Assembly (NCBI RefSeq): GCF_001854805.1
Contig: NZ_MBLO01000221.1
Coordinates: 1 to 64,000, forward strand
Length of the DNA: 64,000 nucleotides
DNA from: Pseudofrankia coriaricola
Lineage (GTDB): Bacteria; Actinomycetota; Actinomycetes; Frankiales; Frankiaceae
Direction: 5' to 3'
In this document: in pieces, positions 8,472 through 17,349 of the stretch
Layout of the letters: each line of letters opens with the position of its first letter
How positions within the stretch are numbered: the stretch's first letter is position 1
Position numbers and translations under genes: made by a program
The notes under the pieces: model-generated
The model's database searches: none
The model's input: only the letters and a program-made list of their open reading frames with translations
Told to the model about the DNA's origin: nothing

Positions 8472-11291
8472 ATGGACAAGTTCTTCAGCCTGGTTCTGAG
8501 CGGCGGTGTGTCGGGCGCGGTCTACTCGCTGCTCGCGATCGGTCTGGTGCTGAACTACCAGACGGCCCGGATATTCAACTTCGGCCACGGCGCGACGGCG
8601 TTCTCGGCCGCGTTCCTCTTCTACCAGTTGAACACCGGGCTGGGCTGGTCGAAGTGGGCCGCCCTCGTCGTGACGGTGTTCCTGTTCGCGCCGCTGGCCG
8701 GGCTGCTGTGGGACCGGCTGGTCTTCCGCCGGCTGGCCGGCGCGGGCGAGGCGGCGGCGACGGTCGCGAGCGTCGGGATTCTGATCACGATGCCGGCGCT
8801 CGTGCAGTGGTTCTGTGACGTGCTGCGCGGGACGTTCGGCGTCGGGTTCGTGGACACCTCGACGGCGTATGTGGTTCCGGGGATAGGGCCGAACCCGCCG
8901 CGGAACTTCCGGGTGACGTCCGGGCTGGTGATCAGCTCGAACCAGCTCATCGCGCTGGTGGTCGCGCTGGTCGCCTTCCTGGGTCTGTGGCTGCTGCTGC
9001 GCTTCACGGCGCTGGGGCTGCGGATGCGGGCGGCGGTCGACAAACCGGAGCTGGTGCGGCTGCGCGGGACGAACACGAACACGACCTCCGGCGTGGCCTG
9101 GGTGCTGAGCTTCTTTCTCGCCGGGCTGGCCGGTGTGCTCGCGGCGCCGCTGCCCGGCACGTTCGGCCTGACGGGGGACAACTACACGCTGGCGTTGTTC
9201 GTGGCCGCGACCGCGGCGGTGATCGCGGGTCTGCGGTCGTTCCCGGTCGCGTTTCTGGCGGGGCTGCTCATCGGCGCCGCCCGCAACCTCGCCGAGGGGT
9301 ATGTCAGCGGCCAGTACCTGGGCCCGGTGGGTTCGTGGATCGAGGGTGTCTACGGGCTGAGGTCGTCGCTGCCGTACTGGGTGCTGATCGTCGCCCTGGT
9401 CGTGGTCGGCATGGAGCGGCGCCGTCGGGTGGCGGGGACCAGCAGCGAGGCGACCCCGCCGCCGGACTACCTCGCGGACCTGCCGCGGTGGCGCCGGCAT
9501 CTGCCGTGGGTCGTCGCCGGCGCCCTGCTGCTGATCTACGGGCTCTTCCTGGCGGACAGCACGTGGCGGACGATCGTGCTGAGCGGGCTGGCGCTGGCGA
9601 TCGTGTTCATGTCGTTCACCGTGGTGACCGGCCTCGGGGGAATGGTCAGCCTGGCGCAGTCGACGTTCGTCACGGTCGCCGCCCTCAGCGCCGGCTGGGC
9701 GGTGGGGCACGGCTGGCCGTTCCTGCTGGCGCTGCTGCTCGGCGTCGTCGCGGCGACGGCGATCGGGGTGGTGGTGGCGCTTCCGGCGCTGCGCCTCGGG
9801 GGAGTCGCCCTCACCCTCGCCACCCTCGCCTTGGCGCTGCTGGGATTCTCGGTGCTGTTCAACATCGCCGGCTTCACCAATGGCACGGAGGGGTGGCGGC
9901 TCGCGTTCCCCGCGGTCGGCTCGCTGGACTTCGCGGATGACCGGGTGATGGTCGTCGTGCTGTTCGTGCTGGTGCTGGCGGTCGCGGGCATCGTCGGGAA
10001 CCTGGAACGCTCGGCGGCCGGGCGGGCGATGGCGGCGGTGCGGTCCAGCGCGCCGGGAGCGGCCGCCAGCGGTGTGCCGCTCGGGCTCACCAAGCTCACG
10101 ATCTTCGGCGTGTCCGCGGCGTTGGCGGGGTTCGGCGGGGTGCTGCTCGCCTGTGTCCAGGGCACCGCGCGGGGGTTCTCCTGGCCGCCGATCATGGGAT
10201 TTCTCTGGCTCGCCACGGTGGTGATCTTCGGGGTTCGCCGCCCGCAGGGCGCCATCGTGGCCGGCCTGGTGTCGGTGGCACTGCCGCGGGTCATCAGCCA
10301 CGGCCTTCACCTGGGGTCGGTGGGCTGGAGCGGGACGAGCTCGCCTGTGGTCGCGCAGATTCTGTTCGGGCTCGGCGCGATCGGCCTGGCCCAGCAGCCC
10401 GAGGGCACGCTGGCGTCGGTGTCCGCGCTGCGGCACCGCCGGCGGCTGGCCGCCCGCCCTGCCGGGGTGACGGACACGGCCACGGCGGTGATGCCGGGCA
10501 CCCTCCCGCTCGGCGTGACCTCGCCAGCGCTCGCCGCCCCCGCGGGCGGGCCGGCGTCGGCACCGGCAGGCTCGTCGGCATCGCCGGCGGGCTCGCCGCT
10601 GCTCGAGCTGCGGGGGGTGCGGGCCGGGTACGGGGAGGTCGAGGTTCTGCACGGCCTGGACCTAGCGGTGGCGCCGGGCGGTGTGCTGACGTTGCTGGGG
10701 GCCAACGGCGCGGGCAAGAGCACGCTGTGCCGGACGGTCGCCGGGCTGACCTCGTGCGGCGCCGGGCGGGTGCTGTTCCGGGGCGAGGATGTGACGGCCG
10801 CGCCGGCGCATGAGCGTTCCCGGATGGGCATCGTGCTGGTTCCGGAGTCCCGGGGCATCTTCCCCAGCCTGACGGTCGAGGAGAACCTTCAGCTGTGGCT
10901 GCGTGACCAGGCCCTGCGGGACGGCGTCTACGACCGGTTCCCGAACCTGGCCGCCCGGCGCGGGGTCGAGGCGGGCAACCTTTCCGGCGGTGAGCAGCAG
11001 ATGCTCAGCCTGGCGCCCTTCATCGCGCGGCCGCCCGCGTTGCTGCTCGCCGACGAGCCGACGCTGGGGCTGTCGGTGAAGGTCGCCGGCGAGGTGCTGG
11101 CCGCGCTGCGGGTCCTGCGGGACGAGGGGACGACCCTGATCCTGGTCGAGGAGAAGGCGCAGGAGGTGCTGACCCTCGCCGACCAGGTCGGTGCCCTTTC
11201 GCTCGGCCGGCTGCAGTGGCTGCGCGCCGCCGCGGACCTTGATCCCGACGAGCTCACTTCCGCATATCTCGGCGGCGCGGCCACCGTCTGA
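8472..11291 (+). CDS. LivH-LivM-LivF single-chain fusion (two permeases plus ATPase)
   Basis: This 939-residue protein joins three components normally encoded separately. Residues 1-315 are a LivH-type permease (GVSGAVYSLLAIGLVLNYQT; GVAWVLSFFLAGLAGVLAAP). Residues 340-640 are a LivM-type permease (GLGGMVSLAQSTFVTVAAL; SGVPLGLTKLTIFGVSAALA). After a Pro/Ala/Ser-rich linker, residues 710-939 form a LivF ATPase with Walker A GANGAGKST (about 742), signature LSGGEQQML and Walker B LLLADEP. With the LivG-like ATPase and the binding protein downstream it makes a full importer. The frame is uninterrupted, so the fusion looks genuine. Confidence 0.88.
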   Translation: MDKFFSLVLSGGVSGAVYSLLAIGLVLNYQTARIFNFGHGATAFSAAFLFYQLNTGLGWSKWAALVVTVFLFAPLAGLLWDRLVFRRLAGAGEAAATVASVGILITMPALVQWFCDVLRGTFGVGFVDTSTAYVVPGIGPNPPRNFRVTSGLVISSNQLIALVVALVAFLGLWLLLRFTALGLRMRAAVDKPELVRLRGTNTNTTSGVAWVLSFFLAGLAGVLAAPLPGTFGLTGDNYTLALFVAATAAVIAGLRSFPVAFLAGLLIGAARNLAEGYVSGQYLGPVGSWIEGVYGLRSSLPYWVLIVALVVVGMERRRRVAGTSSEATPPPDYLADLPRWRRHLPWVVAGALLLIYGLFLADSTWRTIVLSGLALAIVFMSFTVVTGLGGMVSLAQSTFVTVAALSAGWAVGHGWPFLLALLLGVVAATAIGVVVALPALRLGGVALTLATLALALLGFSVLFNIAGFTNGTEGWRLAFPAVGSLDFADDRVMVVVLFVLVLAVAGIVGNLERSAAGRAMAAVRSSAPGAAASGVPLGLTKLTIFGVSAALAGFGGVLLACVQGTARGFSWPPIMGFLWLATVVIFGVRRPQGAIVAGLVSVALPRVISHGLHLGSVGWSGTSSPVVAQILFGLGAIGLAQQPEGTLASVSALRHRRRLAARPAGVTDTATAVMPGTLPLGVTSPALAAPAGGPASAPAGSSASPAGSPLLELRGVRAGYGEVEVLHGLDLAVAPGGVLTLLGANGAGKSTLCRTVAGLTSCGAGRVLFRGEDVTAAPAHERSRMGIVLVPESRGIFPSLTVEENLQLWLRDQALRDGVYDRFPNLAARRGVEAGNLSGGEQQMLSLAPFIARPPALLLADEPTLGLSVKVAGEVLAALRVLRDEGTTLILVEEKAQEVLTLADQVGALSLGRLQWLRAAADLDPDELTSAYLGGAATV

Positions 11292-11335
11292 GGCGGCGCC
11301 CGTCGGGTCCTGAAATCTCTGACTGGGAGAGACCT

Positions 11336-12727
11336 GTGATCTTCTTGCGTTCGCGCCGGGCGCGGGCCGGGCTGGCCGGCGTCGCGGCGCTGGTGGCCGC
11401 GGCCACGTTCGCCTCGTGCAGTTCCACCACCGACAACGGCACCTCCTCGGCACCCGTGGACCTGGGTAAGCCGATGGACGCCGCCGCCGCCAGCAAGCTG
11501 GCGATCGAGAAGGCGGGGCCGATCCAGTTCGCGACCGGCAGCACGGTCCGCGGCGTGAACGGCAAGGTCATCACGATCGGCGGTGTCGCCGACGTCAAGG
11601 ACTCGACCGGTATCGAGAACTTCCCGGGCGTGTGTGACGGCGCGAAGGCGCGGTTCGAACGCGCCAACCGCGAGGGCGGGGTGAACGGCTACACGTTCTC
11701 CTACGCGGGCTGCACCGACAGCGGCGGCGACCCCACCAAGTCCAAGGACGCCGTGACCGAGATGGTCGAGGACAAGAAGGTCTTCGGCCTGGTGCCCTTC
11801 AGCGCGTCGGTCTCCACCGTCGGCGACTACCTCAACGACGAGCACGTGCCCTACTTCGGCTGGGGCATCTCGACCGACTACTGCGGCTGGAACAACCGGC
11901 AGTTCGGCTTCTCCATCACCCAATCGGTCGCCTGCACGGCCGTGCTGCCCGGTCAGACGTTCTACTCGTCCGCCGGCCTGGAAAGCTACCTGGCGGGCAC
12001 CGGCAAGAAGCCAGCCGACGTGAGCGCCGCGTTCGTCGGGCTGGGCGCTGCCGCGTCGGAGAACTCCGTGAAGAGTTTCGCGAAGATGGCCGTCGGGCTG
12101 GGCATGAAGGCCCCCTATGCCAAGTCCCCGATCCCGGGCCCCGGGGCGCCGCCGCTGTCCGACTACACCCCGATCGCCCGGGACATCATCGCCAGTGGCG
12201 CGAACCTGGTCGCGTCGACGACGACTCCGGCCACGATCTTCCCGCTGGTGGCCGCGCTGCGCTCCTCGGGCTACACCGGTGACATTCTGATCTACTTCGC
12301 CGACCCGCGCCTCGCTCCGCTGGCCGACCAGCTCGACAAGGTGTACGCGATGACGCCGAACTTCGGCTCGGACGTCTTCCCGAGCGCCACGTTCAAGCAG
12401 ATCGACGCCGACCTGAAGGCCGTCGGCTCGCAGGCGGACGCCGGCGCCTCCGGAACGCTGACCTCGTATGGTGCCGCGGACCTGTTCCTCAAGGCGTTCG
12501 CGAAGATCAGTGGTCCGGTGACCACCGAGGCGCTCGTCAAGGTGCTCAACTCCGGGTTCGACTACCCGGCGCTGGGCAACGCCATGTGCGGCTCGACCTG
12601 GCCGGCCGGAAGGGTCCTGGGCAACGACTGCGCCGCACTCGTCAAGTTCGACGGAGCGAAGAAGGCCATCGTCCCCATCAAGGACCTCCAGACCTTCGGC
12701 CACGAATACCTGTTCGCGGCCGCGTAA
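11336..12727 (+). CDS. Branched-chain-type substrate-binding lipoprotein
   Basis: This 463-residue protein starts at GTG 11336 behind a GGGAGAG. It has Arg-rich residues, a hydrophobic stretch and the lipobox TFASC (Cys about 29), so it is a lipoprotein. The mature part is a periplasmic-binding-protein type 1 fold (Peripla_BP_6): ITIGGVADVKDSTG, VEDKKVFGLVPFSAS, and an SYGAADLFLKAF helix. It is the last gene of the uptake operon with the LivG and LivHMF genes and ends at a strong terminator. The ligand cannot be read from sequence; paralogues in such clusters serve aromatic or steroid-like acids as often as amino acids. Confidence 0.87.
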   Translation: MIFLRSRRARAGLAGVAALVAAATFASCSSTTDNGTSSAPVDLGKPMDAAAASKLAIEKAGPIQFATGSTVRGVNGKVITIGGVADVKDSTGIENFPGVCDGAKARFERANREGGVNGYTFSYAGCTDSGGDPTKSKDAVTEMVEDKKVFGLVPFSASVSTVGDYLNDEHVPYFGWGISTDYCGWNNRQFGFSITQSVACTAVLPGQTFYSSAGLESYLAGTGKKPADVSAAFVGLGAAASENSVKSFAKMAVGLGMKAPYAKSPIPGPGAPPLSDYTPIARDIIASGANLVASTTTPATIFPLVAALRSSGYTGDILIYFADPRLAPLADQLDKVYAMTPNFGSDVFPSATFKQIDADLKAVGSQADAGASGTLTSYGAADLFLKAFAKISGPVTTEALVKVLNSGFDYPALGNAMCGSTWPAGRVLGNDCAALVKFDGAKKAIVPIKDLQTFGHEYLFAAA

Positions 12728-12741
12728 CCACTCCTGGCACC

Positions 12742-12786
12742 CGCCGAAGGCTGTGCGACCGGAATCTGGTCGCACAGCCTTCGGCG
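12742..12786 (+). terminator. Rho-independent-like terminator of the ABC operon
   Basis: A perfect 19-bp inverted repeat (arms 12742-12760 and 12768-12786, left arm CGCCGAAGGCTGTGCGACC) with a 7-nt loop begins 15 bp after the binding-protein stop. There is no U-tract, as is usual for high-GC actinobacteria. Confidence 0.8.
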
Positions 12787-12855
12787 TGATGGGCAGTGGT
12801 GAGGCACCACCCACGTCCGGTCCGCGGGTGCCTGACGGGCGCCCGCCTGCCTATA

Positions 12856-12868
12856 TCGACGTCAATAT
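12856..12868 (+). promoter_or_regulatory. Recurrent motif copy 2 (TCGACGTCAATAT)
   Basis: TCGACGTCAATAT, followed by TGACAACC, lies about 110 bp upstream of the P450 start at 12977. It shares the 13-bp core with sites at 7607, 16995 (minus strand) and 23443. It also contains the palindrome TCAATATTGA. Confidence 0.45.
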
Positions 12869-12976
12869 TGACAACCGGGTGTGAAGGCGGTCTCATGGGT
12901 GGCGTGGGGCAGGACGCATGGATCTTTGACTTCGACGGTCACTACTACGGTCAGCCTGGATCAGCGGAGAGTGATC

Positions 12977-14203
12977 ATGAACATCGATGAGGCGGCCGGC
13001 GTCTTCACGGATCCGGGGGCGTATGCCGACGACAAGCGTTTCCACACGGCCACGGCGCTGCTGCGCCGCGAGTCACCGGTGCACCGCGTCGACCACCCGA
13101 AATTCCTGCCGTTCTGGGCCATCACGAAACACGACGACGTCATGGCGATCGCCCGGGACTCCCAGCTGTGGATCAACGCCCCGCGCCCCGCGCTCGGCCC
13201 CCGGTCGCAGCGGGACGGCGCGCCCGAGGACATTCCCATCCGGGCGCTGGTGCAGATGGACGCGCCCGACCACCCGGTCTACCGGCACGTCTCCGCGGAC
13301 TGGTTCAAGCCGGCCGGCATCCGCCAGCTGTCCGACCGGATCGCGGAGCTCGCGAAACGCCACGTGGACCATATGGCCGAGCTCGGCGGCGAGTGCGACT
13401 TCTTCACCGATGTGGCCGCGAACTATCCGCTCTATGTGATCCTGTCGCTGCTCGGGCTGCCCGAGGACGACTTCCCGCGGATCTTCAAGCTTACCCAGGA
13501 GCTGTTCGGGGCCAACGACGCCGACCTGGCCCGCGACACCGACGACGCGTTCATGGCGACGATGCTGGACTTCTTCAACTACTTCCAGGCGCTGACCGCC
13601 GACCGCAGGGCCAATCCCACCGACGACCTCGCGTCGGTGATCGCGAACGCGACCATCCGCGACGAGCCGATCGGTGACCTGGAGGCGATCGGCTACTACG
13701 TCCTGATCGCGACCGCCGGCCACGACACGACCAGCTCGGCGCTGTCCGGTGGGCTGCACGCGCTGCTGGAGCACCCCGACCAGTGGCGGCGGCTGTCCGA
13801 CGACCCGAGCCTGGTGCCGACCGCCGTGGAGGAGATGATCCGCTGGGTCTCGCCGGTCAAGCAGTTCATGCGCACCGCGACCGCGGATACCGAGGTGCGC
13901 GGCGTGCCGGTCGCGAAGGGCGAGTCGGTCCTGCTGTCCTACCCGTCGGCGAACCGCGACGAGGACGTCTTCGACCATCCGGAGCGGTTCGACGTCGGCC
14001 GCGCCCCCAACCGGCACGTCGCCTTCGGCTTCGGCGCGCACTACTGCCTCGGTACCCACCTGGCCCGGTTGGAGGGCCGGGCGCTGTACGCCGAGCTCAT
14101 GCCCCGGATCCGCTCGATCGAGCTCGCCGGCCCCGCCGAGTACACGGAGACCCTGTTCGTCGGCGGCCCCAAGCGCCTGCCTATCCGCTACACGATGAGC
14201 TGA
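12977..14203 (+). CDS. Cytochrome P450
   Basis: The protein has 408 residues. ATG 12977 has GGAGAG 6-11 bases upstream. The I-helix oxygen-activation motif is AGHDTTSS (about 247), the K-helix E-x-x-R is EEMIRW, and the heme loop FGFGAHYCLG carries the axial Cys357. It is a soluble class I bacterial P450 that needs ferredoxin and a reductase, neither of which is encoded in this window. By the HYCLG heme loop and length it resembles actinobacterial CYP125/142/124-like enzymes, but the subfamily is a guess. It lies between two ABC binding-protein genes and near CoA-pathway enzymes, so it probably hydroxylates the imported compound. Confidence 0.9.
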   Translation: MNIDEAAGVFTDPGAYADDKRFHTATALLRRESPVHRVDHPKFLPFWAITKHDDVMAIARDSQLWINAPRPALGPRSQRDGAPEDIPIRALVQMDAPDHPVYRHVSADWFKPAGIRQLSDRIAELAKRHVDHMAELGGECDFFTDVAANYPLYVILSLLGLPEDDFPRIFKLTQELFGANDADLARDTDDAFMATMLDFFNYFQALTADRRANPTDDLASVIANATIRDEPIGDLEAIGYYVLIATAGHDTTSSALSGGLHALLEHPDQWRRLSDDPSLVPTAVEEMIRWVSPVKQFMRTATADTEVRGVPVAKGESVLLSYPSANRDEDVFDHPERFDVGRAPNRHVAFGFGAHYCLGTHLARLEGRALYAELMPRIRSIELAGPAEYTETLFVGGPKRLPIRYTMS

Positions 14204-14221
14204 CCCGCTGGGGCGGGGGAG

Positions 14222-14311
14222 CGGCGCTCCCTCGCCTGCCGGGAGCGCCGTGGGCCTGACGGCCCGACGGCTGGACCGGCCGCGGGGCGTTGCGTTGCCT
14301 CCCGCGGCCGG
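14222..14311. terminator. Paired hairpins between convergent genes
   Basis: Two perfect stem-loops fill the gap between the plus-strand P450 and the minus-strand lipoprotein. One has arms 14222-14231/14241-14250 (10 bp) and the other arms 14276-14286/14301-14311 (11 bp, loop 14 nt). They probably act as back-to-back terminators. Confidence 0.6.
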
Positions 14312-14326
14312 CCCAGGCTTCTGTGG

Positions 14327-15799
14327 CTACTGCTCCAGCCGGCGGCCACACCAGCGGTTGCGGCTGGCGGGGTCGGGGTTCTTGTCGTCGGGGACGACCT
14401 CGTAGCCGGTGCCGGCGTCGTTGACCCGCATGAAGGTGTAGCAGGTGGCGGTCTGGCCCCAGTCCTTCGTCATGTCGACTGGGGCGGGCAGGAGCCCGCC
14501 GGCGTCGTACTTGCTGGCACGCAGGGTGTCGATGAACTGGGCGCGGGTCGGGCAGGGCCCGGCCTTGTCCAGGCCATAGAGGAACAGGTCGGTGAGGATG
14601 TAGGTGACGAGGGCGAGCTCCTGGTCGGGCGGCTGGAGCTCGGGGGCGTAGTTGCTCATCGCCTGCAGGTACTTCTGATGGGCGGGCCCGCCGATCTCGA
14701 ACGGGACGTAGTTGACCGCGGCGGTCAGGCCGCTGAGCGTCTGGCCGTACTGGTTGACCAGCGACTTGTCGTAGCCGCTGGGCGCGAGCACGACCTTGAC
14801 CGGCGCGCCGGCCTCCCGGATGCCGCGGACGACCTCGGCCAGGTCGGTGCCGGCGAAGGCGGCGCTCACCACGTCGACCCCGGCCTGCTTCAGCTGCTGG
14901 CCGAGCTGGACGGGGTTGGTGATGTTCCCGTTGAAGATGAAATGGCCGGGCGCCATCGGGATGCCGGCCGACACGAAGCTGGCACTGATCTTCGACCCGA
15001 TGTCGTTGCCGGACGAGGTGACGTCGTTCTGGATGACGGCCGCCCTGGTGCCGCCCTGGGCCTTCGCGAAGTCGCCGAACGTCGAGACCGACGGGCCGTC
15101 GTTGAACACGTACGCGTAGGCGAACATGTTGCGGTACCTGTGGTCCGTCCAGAACGGTTCCGCCGGGACGCCCGTCGCCGGGACGCCGTGCTCACGCAGG
15201 TAGTCGGCGCCCTGGCTAGCGGCGATGGACGCCTCGACGAGCCCGAAGACCTTCTGGTTCTCCACCAGTTCGCGCACGGACTCGAGGTTCTGGGTGGGCA
15301 CGCTGCCGTCGTCGCGCCAGGTGTACTCCAGCTTGCGGCCGTGGATTCCGCCGGCCGCGTTCGCCTCGTCGATCCGCGCGGTGAACCCGCCCTTGGCGGC
15401 GGTCAGCGAGGAAGCGCCCGCGCCGGTGTCGGGGTAGACGAAGCCCAGCTGGATCGAGTCGTTGGTGTACCCGGGGGTGCCGCAGCTGGCGACCGCGTTG
15501 CCGCCCGCGTCACCGCCGCCCGCCGCGCAGCCCGCGGCCAGCACCGCGACCAGGGCGGTGGCCAGTGCCGTGGGCCGGCTCGCGCCGCGCCGGGACCTGG
15601 GCCAGGCCTTCGAGCCGGGCGGGGTGTCCCACGATCGGGAGAACGACCGGTCACGGTGCGGCCGTCGCCGGAGGCGCCGTACCGGCGCGTCGCTCTTCTG
15701 GGAGTCGTTGGGCGTGCTGAGCACTCCGGTCACCCCCAGCCCAGGGTCAGGGACTCGCGCGGGCCGCACAAGGCGCGCGAGGAACGGACTCTCAGGCAC
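14327..15799 (-). CDS. Branched-chain-type substrate-binding lipoprotein
   Basis: A long Arg-rich N-terminus leads into ALATALVAVLAAGCAAGG, a lipoprotein signal with a lipobox ending at Cys. The binding-protein fold follows: SIQLGFVYPDTGAGASS, FTARIDEANAAGGIHGRKL and VENQKVFGLVEAS are Peripla_BP_6 hallmarks. The GTG at 15799 leaves about 80 residues before the lipobox Cys, unusually long. A later GTG or other start about 30 residues before the Cys is more likely, but no ribosome-binding site decides it. No permease genes accompany it, so it may share the LivG/LivHMF transporter at 7635-11291. Confidence 0.83.
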   Translation of the reverse strand: MPESPFLARLVRPARVPDPGLGVTGVLSTPNDSQKSDAPVRRLRRRPHRDRSFSRSWDTPPGSKAWPRSRRGASRPTALATALVAVLAAGCAAGGGDAGGNAVASCGTPGYTNDSIQLGFVYPDTGAGASSLTAAKGGFTARIDEANAAGGIHGRKLEYTWRDDGSVPTQNLESVRELVENQKVFGLVEASIAASQGADYLREHGVPATGVPAEPFWTDHRYRNMFAYAYVFNDGPSVSTFGDFAKAQGGTRAAVIQNDVTSSGNDIGSKISASFVSAGIPMAPGHFIFNGNITNPVQLGQQLKQAGVDVVSAAFAGTDLAEVVRGIREAGAPVKVVLAPSGYDKSLVNQYGQTLSGLTAAVNYVPFEIGGPAHQKYLQAMSNYAPELQPPDQELALVTYILTDLFLYGLDKAGPCPTRAQFIDTLRASKYDAGGLLPAPVDMTKDWGQTATCYTFMRVNDAGTGYEVVPDDKNPDPASRNRWCGRRLEQ

Positions 15800-15841
15800 T
15801 GAGAAGCCAAGATGGTCTCCACGTAGTTTTCTTCCGGTCCG

Positions 15842-16804
15842 TCAGGATTCCAGGGCCTGCTGCGGGACGACGTCGAGCTCGGGCAGGCCGGCACCGGTCA
15901 CCGCCGCCGGGTCGAGGTCGTCGGCCAGTGGCAGGAACGCTGGGCGCCTCTTCTGCGTGAAGCTGTCCAGGCCCTCCCGGAAGTCGGGGCTGGTGACGGC
16001 CACCGCCATCGCCCGGTAGGAGCGCCGCAGTGCCGTGTCCAGGTCGCTCTGCTGGTCGGCGTGCAACTGGTGGCGGATGAGCGCCAGGGAGGCCGGCGAG
16101 CAGTTCTCGGCGATGTCGGCGGCGTAGGCGCGGGCCGCCGCCACGAGGTCCGCCGGCTCGACGACCCGGCTCACCAGCCCGAGCGCGAGGGCCTCGTCCG
16201 CGTCGAAGACCCGCGCGGACAGCAACAGGTCCGCCGCCCGCTCCGCCCCCACCAGCCTGGGCAGCAGCCAGGTGGCGCCGAACTCCCCGGCCAGGCCGCG
16301 CCGGGCGAAGGCGGTGGTGAACCGGGCGCCGCGAGCGGCGAACCGCACGTCGCACAGCAGCGCCTGGACGAGGCCCATGCCGGCGCACGCGCCGTTGACG
16401 GCCGCGATCAGAGGCTTGCGCAACGCCCAGGCCCGTACCGGCGAGCGGCGTCCGGACAGGTCCAGGCCGCCGGTGGCGATCCCGTCGAGACGGCCGCTGT
16501 CGACTCCCGGGCAGAAGGTCTTGCCCGCGCCGGTCACGACCGCGACCCGGATCCGCGGGTCACGGTCGACATGCTCGAGCGCCTCGAAGTAGCGCAGTTC
16601 CATGTCCGGGTTCCAGCCGTTGCGCCGTTCCGGGCGGTTCAGCGTGACGAGGCCGACCCCGTCCGTGCCGACGTGCAGCAGCACCGGCCCGTCCGCGATG
16701 ACCGCGACGTCGTCGCCGCCCGGTGTGCCGTCGCTGCCTGGGGCGCGGCCGACCGCGCCTTCCGATGACCGCTCGTGCGCCGTCCCCACCTCGTTCCCTG
16801 TCAT
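15842..16804 (-). CDS. Enoyl-CoA hydratase/isomerase family protein
   Basis: The 320-residue protein starts at ATG 16804 with GAGGGGA just upstream. The crotonase core is clear: VGLVTLNRPERRNGW, then TGAGKTFCPGVD, then the oxyanion-hole segment AVNGACAGMGL, then FARRGLAGEFGATWLLPRLVG. The N-terminus carries about 35 poorly conserved residues. It would hydrate or isomerise an enoyl-CoA intermediate in beta-oxidation-like degradation of the substrate taken up and activated by the neighbouring genes. A copy of the 13-bp motif lies about 190 bp upstream on the same strand. Confidence 0.87.
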   Translation of the reverse strand: MTGNEVGTAHERSSEGAVGRAPGSDGTPGGDDVAVIADGPVLLHVGTDGVGLVTLNRPERRNGWNPDMELRYFEALEHVDRDPRIRVAVVTGAGKTFCPGVDSGRLDGIATGGLDLSGRRSPVRAWALRKPLIAAVNGACAGMGLVQALLCDVRFAARGARFTTAFARRGLAGEFGATWLLPRLVGAERAADLLLSARVFDADEALALGLVSRVVEPADLVAAARAYAADIAENCSPASLALIRHQLHADQQSDLDTALRRSYRAMAVAVTSPDFREGLDSFTQKRRPAFLPLADDLDPAAVTGAGLPELDVVPQQALES

Positions 16805-17283
16805 CGTCCCCTCGGTTCGGTGTGCCCGGCTCGGCGCGCGCGATCAGCCAGCACTGCGCGGCCGGCGCGTCGGGCAGGGCGGTAGTGGGGGCGCCACTAC
16901 GGGCAGGCGGCCGGTCGCCGGCTGATCTTGAATGCGGCGATGTCCGCTGCCGGTCGCGCGTTTGCGCGCCGCGCCGGCTCGCTGATCCACAGTCAAGATT
17001 GACGTCGACCTTGAGGTGCGCGGCCCATAGTAAGGGGACTGTCTGGGCGACAAACGGGCGGGACCTCGACCGGCCGTACCGGCTTTCGGTCCGGGTGTGC
17101 CCACGAGATCCCTTACCCGGTCGGTCGACGCCGCGCCGGTCTCCCGTCGAGCGGCTGTCGCCCTGGCACCGGCGGCCGTTGGGACGGTGGCCCTGCCGTG
17201 TGGCCGCATCCAAGAATTACAGACCGGCGGATAGCGGCGTGAACGCCGCGGGTCACAGAGAGAAACATCTCGTCCGGGCTGGC
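16805..17283. other. Intergenic stretch
   Basis: About 480 bp with no supportable gene. It carries motif copy 3 on the minus strand at 16995-17007 in an otherwise featureless GC-rich sequence. Confidence 0.4.
16995..17007 (-). promoter_or_regulatory. Recurrent motif copy 3 (TCGACGTCAATCT on minus strand)
   Basis: On the minus strand it reads TCGACGTCAATCT, flanked by GG upstream and TGAC downstream. It faces the enoyl-CoA hydratase gene. The adjacent GGTCGACGTCAA is identical to copy 1. Confidence 0.45.
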
Positions 17284-17349
17284 GGTGCGGTCACAACCGC
17301 GGTGCGGTCACAACCGCGGTGCGGTCAACCCGCGGCGCGGTCAAACCCG
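17284..17349. repeat. 17-bp tandem repeat at the TetR 3' end
   Basis: The unit GGTGCGGTCACAACCGC occurs twice exactly (17284-17300, 17301-17317), followed by two degraded units of about 16 bp up to 17349. The array overlaps the last codons and stop of the TetR gene. Confidence 0.7.

Noticed and set aside
7428-10652. A 1,074-residue minus-strand open frame
   Set aside because: It is antisense to the LivG and LivHMF genes, is rich in Arg, Gln, His and Pro without domains, and comes from third-position GC bias.
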